DNA of 64,000 nucleotides from Monocercomonoides exilis. Taxonomy: Eukaryota > Preaxostyla > Oxymonadida > Polymastigidae. A program made the translations under genes and the position numbers. The notes under the pieces are model-generated. The model did no database searches. It had not been told where the DNA came from and was given only the letters and a program-made list of their open reading frames with translations. Below are positions 59,208 through 64,000 of the stretch, piece by piece. Every line of letters begins with the position of its first letter. Position 1 is the first letter of the stretch. The DNA lies in assembly GCA_001643675.2 (NCBI GenBank), contig LSRY02000022.1:940001-1004000 (forward strand), given 5' to 3'.

Positions 59208-61086
59208 ATGTCAACGAACACGCAAACAGTGAAATTTTGCACTTTCAAGGAGGGGAACATTTCATTAAATCTGAATATTAATGATTGGATGAAAGGAGTT
59301 TTGCGAGGGCTTGCGGACAAATACGATGTTGATGCGCGTGATTTGTATTTCACTCAAAAGCAAAAGATTGTTTCTGACGATGCGACAGTTCGAGATGTTC
59401 TTAGAGTATGAATCAATTTTTTTGTTTTCAACTTCTCTTTCTTGTCATTCTTTTCGTTATTAACAGAATACTGGAGAAACAATTTATTTAGTGAAGCGAA
59501 GATCTTCAGCTGGAGCGGCGGGCACAGCCACTGAAAATGAAGAGCTCTTGCCAAGGGTTGAAGAAAATATTTCGCCAGAGCTGCGCAGCTCAAAGCAGTT
59601 TGCTGTTCGCGTGACTGTTTGCAACAACGAAATGAAAGGAAAAGTGGTTGTGGTGGAAAATGTGAGGCCAGGTACAACGATTGACGAGTTTGCTGAAAGA
59701 GCATTAGAGGCCTTGAATATTCCTGTTGGATGGATTTCAATTGTTTCAGAAACGGGCACGAAGTGTTCAGGAATATGGAGAAGAGGGCGTTTCGAACGAT
59801 GGAAAAATTCAGAAGAAAAATATGTATCAAAGCTGACGTACTGCGGGCAAAGTGGATTGTGCTGCCTCGTTTATCAGTTGATTACAGCTAATTACTTGTC
59901 GGAACAGGCTTCTTCATCGACGCCTTCCTCATCCGCTCCATCCTCCAGCTCAAACTCATCAAATGTCGGAACAGAGGCTGCTGAGCAAAATGGATCTCAA
60001 ACGCTTACGCTGCAGATCGATTATGGCCAAGGAAATAAACTGTTCATTGAAGCAGAAAAGGAGATGTTTGTGGAAGAGCTGAAGAAGATATTGGAACCGG
60101 AAGTGGGAATTTGTGCAGATAAGATGACGCTCGTTGGGGGAGGGACGAAAATGGACAATGATAGGAAGATTTCTTCATTCGGACTTAAAGAGGAAGATAG
60201 GCTTTGTGCACATGAAGAAAGAGAAGAAACGTTTCAAATTAGCATCATAGGTCTTTCAGAAAAATCACTTCAAATGGATGTTAATTCAGAGATGACCATT
60301 GAAGAGTTGAAAGAAAGGATATACGAACATTATAGCACGCACCCAAATGAACAGAGGCTGATTTTTGCTGGAAAGCAGTTGGAGGATTACCGTACACTAT
60401 CTTCCTATAAAATTCAATATGGTTCAATTATCCATCTTGTTTTGAGGTTACGCGGAGGAGGGAGCTGTCCATCGCATGCATTTGTGGATGTGACGAACAC
60501 GGATGCATTGGTGGAGAGGTCGTTCAGCAACACAGCTCCACCGTGGCGTATTGTGGGAAGTGGTATTAACATCGAAGGAATATGCGAGAATGAGGGATGT
60601 CCTGCATTCAAGAAACAGGTAATCTGCCGATGGGGAATGAAGACATTTGATTTGCATGGGAGCAAGCCGTTCTGTCCGTGCTGCCTGAAGCAGATTGTGC
60701 CTCTGAAGCCGGGATTCTACGATTGCAGATGGCGGATTTCATCTGTGAAAGAGGATGGGACAAGGATGCAAATGCCATGGAAGAAGGCGGGGAATGAAAA
60801 GTATACGACATACGACGAGAAGGAAGCCGGAACAGCAAAGTTTCTTTTGCTGCAGATTGAGGCATTCCCCAGAGGGAGAGTTGTGAAGCATCCAACACTG
60901 CCATATGATGTGGCTGTGCCGGAGGTGTGTGGAATTTGCCACAAAGAACAGGACGAATACTCGGTTCAAATATACAAATGTGGACACTCATTCCATCGCA
61001 ACTGCGGGAGTGACTGGGAAGAGACTGTTGGAGAGTGCCCAATTTGCCAGATGAAAATGAAGGATCAGCCAGCTCTATCTGCCTGA
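59208..61086 (+). CDS. Ubiquitin-like x3 / ubiquitin / RING fusion protein
   Basis: Exons 59208-59405 and 59467-61086, with a 61-nt intron (GTATGA...AACAG) in phase 0, encode 605 residues. Residues 1-75 are a divergent ubiquitin-like fold ([20 protein letters not shown] ... [18 protein letters not shown]). A second similar region covers about 110-205, followed by a Ser-rich linker. A third Ubl (about 245-318) reads [20 protein letters not shown]. Residues about 320-397 are the most ubiquitin-like ([20 protein letters not shown]) and end LRLRGG followed by GS, a potential deubiquitinase cleavage site. Then comes a Cys-rich domain ([18 protein letters not shown]) and a C-terminal RING-H2 ([31 protein letters not shown]). 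RING fingers recruit E2 enzymes, so an E3 ligase role is likely; whether the ubiquitin is released is inference. The stop is TGA. Confidence 0.88.
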
Positions 61087-62652
61087 TTCGATATCTGAGA
61101 ATAAATCATGAAAGATTCAAAATTTTGATAAATTGAATTTTTTTTTTTCTTTTTCCTGGATGGAAAGCATTCAAACATTGTGGTTATTACTATTTATTAC
61201 TGAATGCTTGCTTTGTTTTGTTGATTTTAATATAATTTTATTAAATTTGGTTTTGTTAAAGTTCAGATTGATTTGATTTGATTTGATTGAGAGAGAAAAT
61301 GGTTGTTTCGCTTCTTTCTCTTTCAATAATAGAGAAGGATAAAGAAATAAAAGATTTCTCGATAAATAAAATGCTTGCGATTTTATTTTTAATTTTTTTA
61401 ATTTTTTTGTGAGGTTTTATTGGATGATTTTCTGTTTTGTTTTCTGTTGTGTTATTTTTTATAAATCTATTGCGAATTTTTTATTAACATTTGCTCACTT
61501 GAAGAACTGATAAGAATGGAAGAGGAGCTTGTTTCTTTTGAGAGAAATCGATAATGCTGAAAACTTCCAAAAAAGTTATGAGCAATGATTTGAAAAGCAA
61601 TCATTTGCGAAGCAAAGCAAGTGCAAACATTCTGGAGAGCAAAAATTATCGAATCGAAGTGACTGAAAAGAATGATTAATAAGTTTTGTCTGCGCAAGTC
61701 TAATTTTTCTTTTGAAAAGTCGACTTTGCCATCTTCTCATTCAACAAAATTGAAGAAAGATTCAAAAAAATTAAACAAAGGCAAGTCATTGATGAAAGAA
61801 GTTATTTCGATATCAAAGAATATTTGTTCGAGAAGAACGAAAAAATGAACTAGCTTTAATTGTGGATAAAGAGGAATGGAAAACAGAAATAAAAGTTGAA
61901 CTCAACATGCTCATTTTATGGAGCAAGTGGTTGATTTGGACAGAGGAAGGGAAGAAAAAACAAATGGTTTTTTCATTTTCATTTTCTTTATCCTTTTACT
62001 TTCCTTTCAATTTTTTTTTTTTTTTTTTTTCGTATAATATTTTTGTTTTTGTTCTGAAAAAAAAATCAATTGATTCATGTGATTTTCTGACTTTTTATGT
62101 GTATATAAAATTGTTATATTAAAGTTGTTCGCTGATTTTTTTATAATGTGTGAGTTTTTTCAATAAAAAATTGATCTTGATAAAACCATAAACTTATGCC
62201 TTTTTGAATAGAATGAAAAAATTCTCAAAAAAGAAAGACAATTTCGCATACACACGAATATGCAGAGTTTTGCATTGTTTTTTTCATTTCATTTTTTAAT
62301 TTTGCCTTTATGATATGTTTGTGTCACAAATGAAAATGTTTCACAATTAATCTATCCACATCTAAAAAATATGAACATTGTTCTTCTTTTATAAAATTTG
62401 TTATTTACTCAAATTTATGTGTGTAATCAGGACAGTGAAATTGTATCAGTTAAAAATGAATGTAAGCTTTTTAATAACTGTTTTTTAAAAAATCAATGAA
62501 ATACCATCTTTGAATAATATTTTAAAGATACTGAAAAGTTAAAGGAGATTTGTAAAAAATTTCAGTGTGAATACTATTTTTTTGATTAGTTTTTTTTTGA
62601 AAGAATATCTTTTCTTTTCTTTTTTTATTAATTCAGTTCGCGCTCACCAAAG
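61087..62652. other. AT-rich intergenic DNA
   Basis: Includes homopolymer T runs near 62010-62029. A plus-strand stretch at 61540-61640 (DNAENFQKSYEQ, FEKQSFAKQSKCKHSGEQKL) looks weakly coding with frame breaks and may be a gene scrap. Just before 62640 the sequence TTTTTTTATTAATTCAG is a good splice acceptor for the next gene, so an unseen upstream exon may lie here. Confidence 0.4.
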
Positions 62653-64000
62653 ATGGATGATCTTCGAACGGATTCGAAAGTGGCCCTTGAACTATTGAAG
62701 AAGTTTTTTGGAAAAATGGAAACGGTCCCATCGGAAATACTGAATGATTTGTTGGAATATGGATCATGCATCTTCAAAATTGGAGACGATGATGTCATAA
62801 GAACATATGGAATAGTTCTTGAGATGCTTACAAATCCATTTTCGTATTCAAAGGAATTTCGCGAGCTTAAAGAAGTGGAGACAGAACAAAAAGCTGACAA
62901 TAATAAGAGACAAACGAATGGAAAAAAAAATATAGATTCAGAAAAGGTTGCTCAGTCTGATTTTCTGACATCACCCTTGCTCAAGCAAATTGCAAGTAAG
63001 CGCAGTTTAATTCCTGCTGTAGTAGAGCGCATTCACACTTCAGAAAACGACGAGACGCTTTCTGTTCTTTCGAGGTTTCTTCTGAATGTTGTGCAAATGA
63101 ATGACTCGAGCGAGGCAATCAGGCTGATTGGGCAGCATGTGCTGGATGGGCTGGACGACATCCTCATCCGATGTCAGAATGCAGATGGCCTTTCATATGC
63201 AATTGATGCTCTTTGCTTGATGGATCATGCTGTGAAGAAACACATTTCCCGCACGGGTTATAACTACGATGATGCATTTGACAGATACGGATTTCAAGGT
63301 GTGCTTATGGAAATCATTGTGGGAAATAGGAAAAGAGGAATTGTTAAGGAGGTGGAAGGCAAAAAGATGACTAGATACAATCTTCACAATATTTTGGAAA
63401 ATGCTGAAATTGAAAAAGAAGAAAAAGAGGATGTTGAAGACAATGAAGAAGAAAACAAAGAAACAAAATTGAAAGCAAAAAAGCCAAAAAAAAGAACAAA
63501 AAGTGCAGAAAGAACAGGAAATAATTCGAAAACACGAATTGGAAAAGCAGAAAAGAAGCTTCCTGCCAAACAAGAAAGCAGCACGAAGCGCAAACGACAA
63601 GCAAAGAAGGATGAGAAAAAGAAACAAAACGAGTTGACCGAAGCAAATTCTGCAACTGCATCGAATGCATCATCTTCTTTCAATCTATCCGAAACTTCTT
63701 TGACTGATTTTGTTCCTCGAAACACAGAAATTATTCCGATTTCTGTGAGACTGGAAGCCCTGCTGGCTGCAAATGAATTGGGATGTCCAGCGATTTCGGA
63801 ATGGCAAGTGGATAACATGTTTTATGTTCTTGCAGACAGTTTGGAGCTGGATGATGGGGAGGAAGAAGAATATGAGAGAATAAAGCAGAAGGAGTTGGTT
63901 GCAACAGAAGAGGATGAAGGAAAGACAGAAGAAAAAGAAGATGGCGGGCTATTTCTCAAATATGCAAAAGTGGACTTCACAGAATGCGATTACCAGAATA
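62653..64000 (+). CDS. Hypothetical helical protein, 3' end beyond window
   Basis: The frame from ATG 62653 (MDDLRTDSKVALELLKKFFG) stays open to the last base, at least 449 codons, which is far beyond chance. The first ~200 residues are helical and armadillo-like (EILNDLLEYGSCIFKIGDDD, VLDGLDDILIRCQNADGLSY). Next come a Lys/Glu-rich disordered linker (KEEKEDVEDNEEENKETK) and a strongly basic block (KKPKKRTKSAERTGNNSKTR) that could serve as a nuclear localisation or nucleic-acid-binding region. A second ordered part follows (RLEALLAANELGCPAISEWQ), then an acidic stretch (DDGEEEEYERIKQKE). I do not recognise the protein. A splice acceptor (ATTCAG at 62634-62639) is in frame through SRSPKM, so the true start may be in an upstream exon. 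Confidence 0.75.
   Translation, partial: MDDLRTDSKVALELLKKFFGKMETVPSEILNDLLEYGSCIFKIGDDDVIRTYGIVLEMLTNPFSYSKEFRELKEVETEQKADNNKRQTNGKKNIDSEKVAQSDFLTSPLLKQIASKRSLIPAVVERIHTSENDETLSVLSRFLLNVVQMNDSSEAIRLIGQHVLDGLDDILIRCQNADGLSYAIDALCLMDHAVKKHISRTGYNYDDAFDRYGFQGVLMEIIVGNRKRGIVKEVEGKKMTRYNLHNILENAEIEKEEKEDVEDNEEENKETKLKAKKPKKRTKSAERTGNNSKTRIGKAEKKLPAKQESSTKRKRQAKKDEKKKQNELTEANSATASNASSSFNLSETSLTDFVPRNTEIIPISVRLEALLAANELGCPAISEWQVDNMFYVLADSLELDDGEEEEYERIKQKELVATEEDEGKTEEKEDGGLFLKYAKVDFTECDYQN

Noticed and set aside
1-64000. tRNA, rRNA or other structured RNA genes
   Set aside because: I saw no cloverleaf-like A/B box pairs or conserved rRNA segments, but this was a visual scan and a covariance-model search could find some.

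Overview
The window looks like a gene-poor, transposon-rich stretch of a eukaryotic protist chromosome. Evidence seen directly: AT-rich DNA, GT-AG introns of about 45-260 nt, a conventional retromer gene, ubiquitin/RING domains, and several families of eukaryotic transposable elements. My best guess is an oxymonad metamonad (Monocercomonoides/Blattamonas type). This rests on recalled resemblance of two proteins (a helical-repeat protein at 8.5-9.9 kb and a signal-peptide/TM surface protein at 15.6-17.0 kb) to large families in those genomes; I could not search. Long uninterrupted reading frames ending in TAA, TAG or TGA support the standard genetic code.

Genes that look intact: a two-exon helical protein at the left edge (33-1046), a three-exon armadillo-like protein (8470-9921, minus), a single-exon type I membrane protein (15641-16957), VPS26 of the retromer in four exons (38929-40250), a 1,695-residue coiled-coil/poly-serine protein in two exons (41378-46553, minus), a multi-ubiquitin-like/RING protein in two exons (59208-61086), and a long partial gene running off the right edge (62653-64000).

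Almost everything else is mobile or decayed DNA. From left to right: remnants of a beta-helix-like surface gene (3.2-4.6 kb) and of a coiled-coil gene (5.6-7.1 kb); fragments at 12-14 kb; a 5.5 kb element with 30-bp terminal inverted repeats and a TA duplication but no transposase, filled with gene fragments (18321-23829); a degenerate tyrosine-recombinase (Ngaro/DIRS-type) retrotransposon (about 23.9-28.2 kb, minus) with a MITE in its gag; a roughly 8 kb decayed Ser/Gln-rich gene (28.3-36.5 kb) with another MITE; a pogo-like transposon (36706-38713); a hAT element with an 8-bp target duplication (46830-52433) that contains a 983-bp foldback element with perfect 376-bp arms; a Merlin/ISXO2-like transposase remnant (52.8-53.5 kb); two more MITEs; and a second pogo-like element (56374-59002).

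The genes do not form a pathway. The two large DNA elements share a paralogous fragment that resembles a small GTPase, and the hAT element also carries a fragment related to one at 12 kb. This suggests host gene pieces are being carried or accumulated by transposons. The most unusual intact gene is the ubiquitin-like x3 / ubiquitin / RING fusion.
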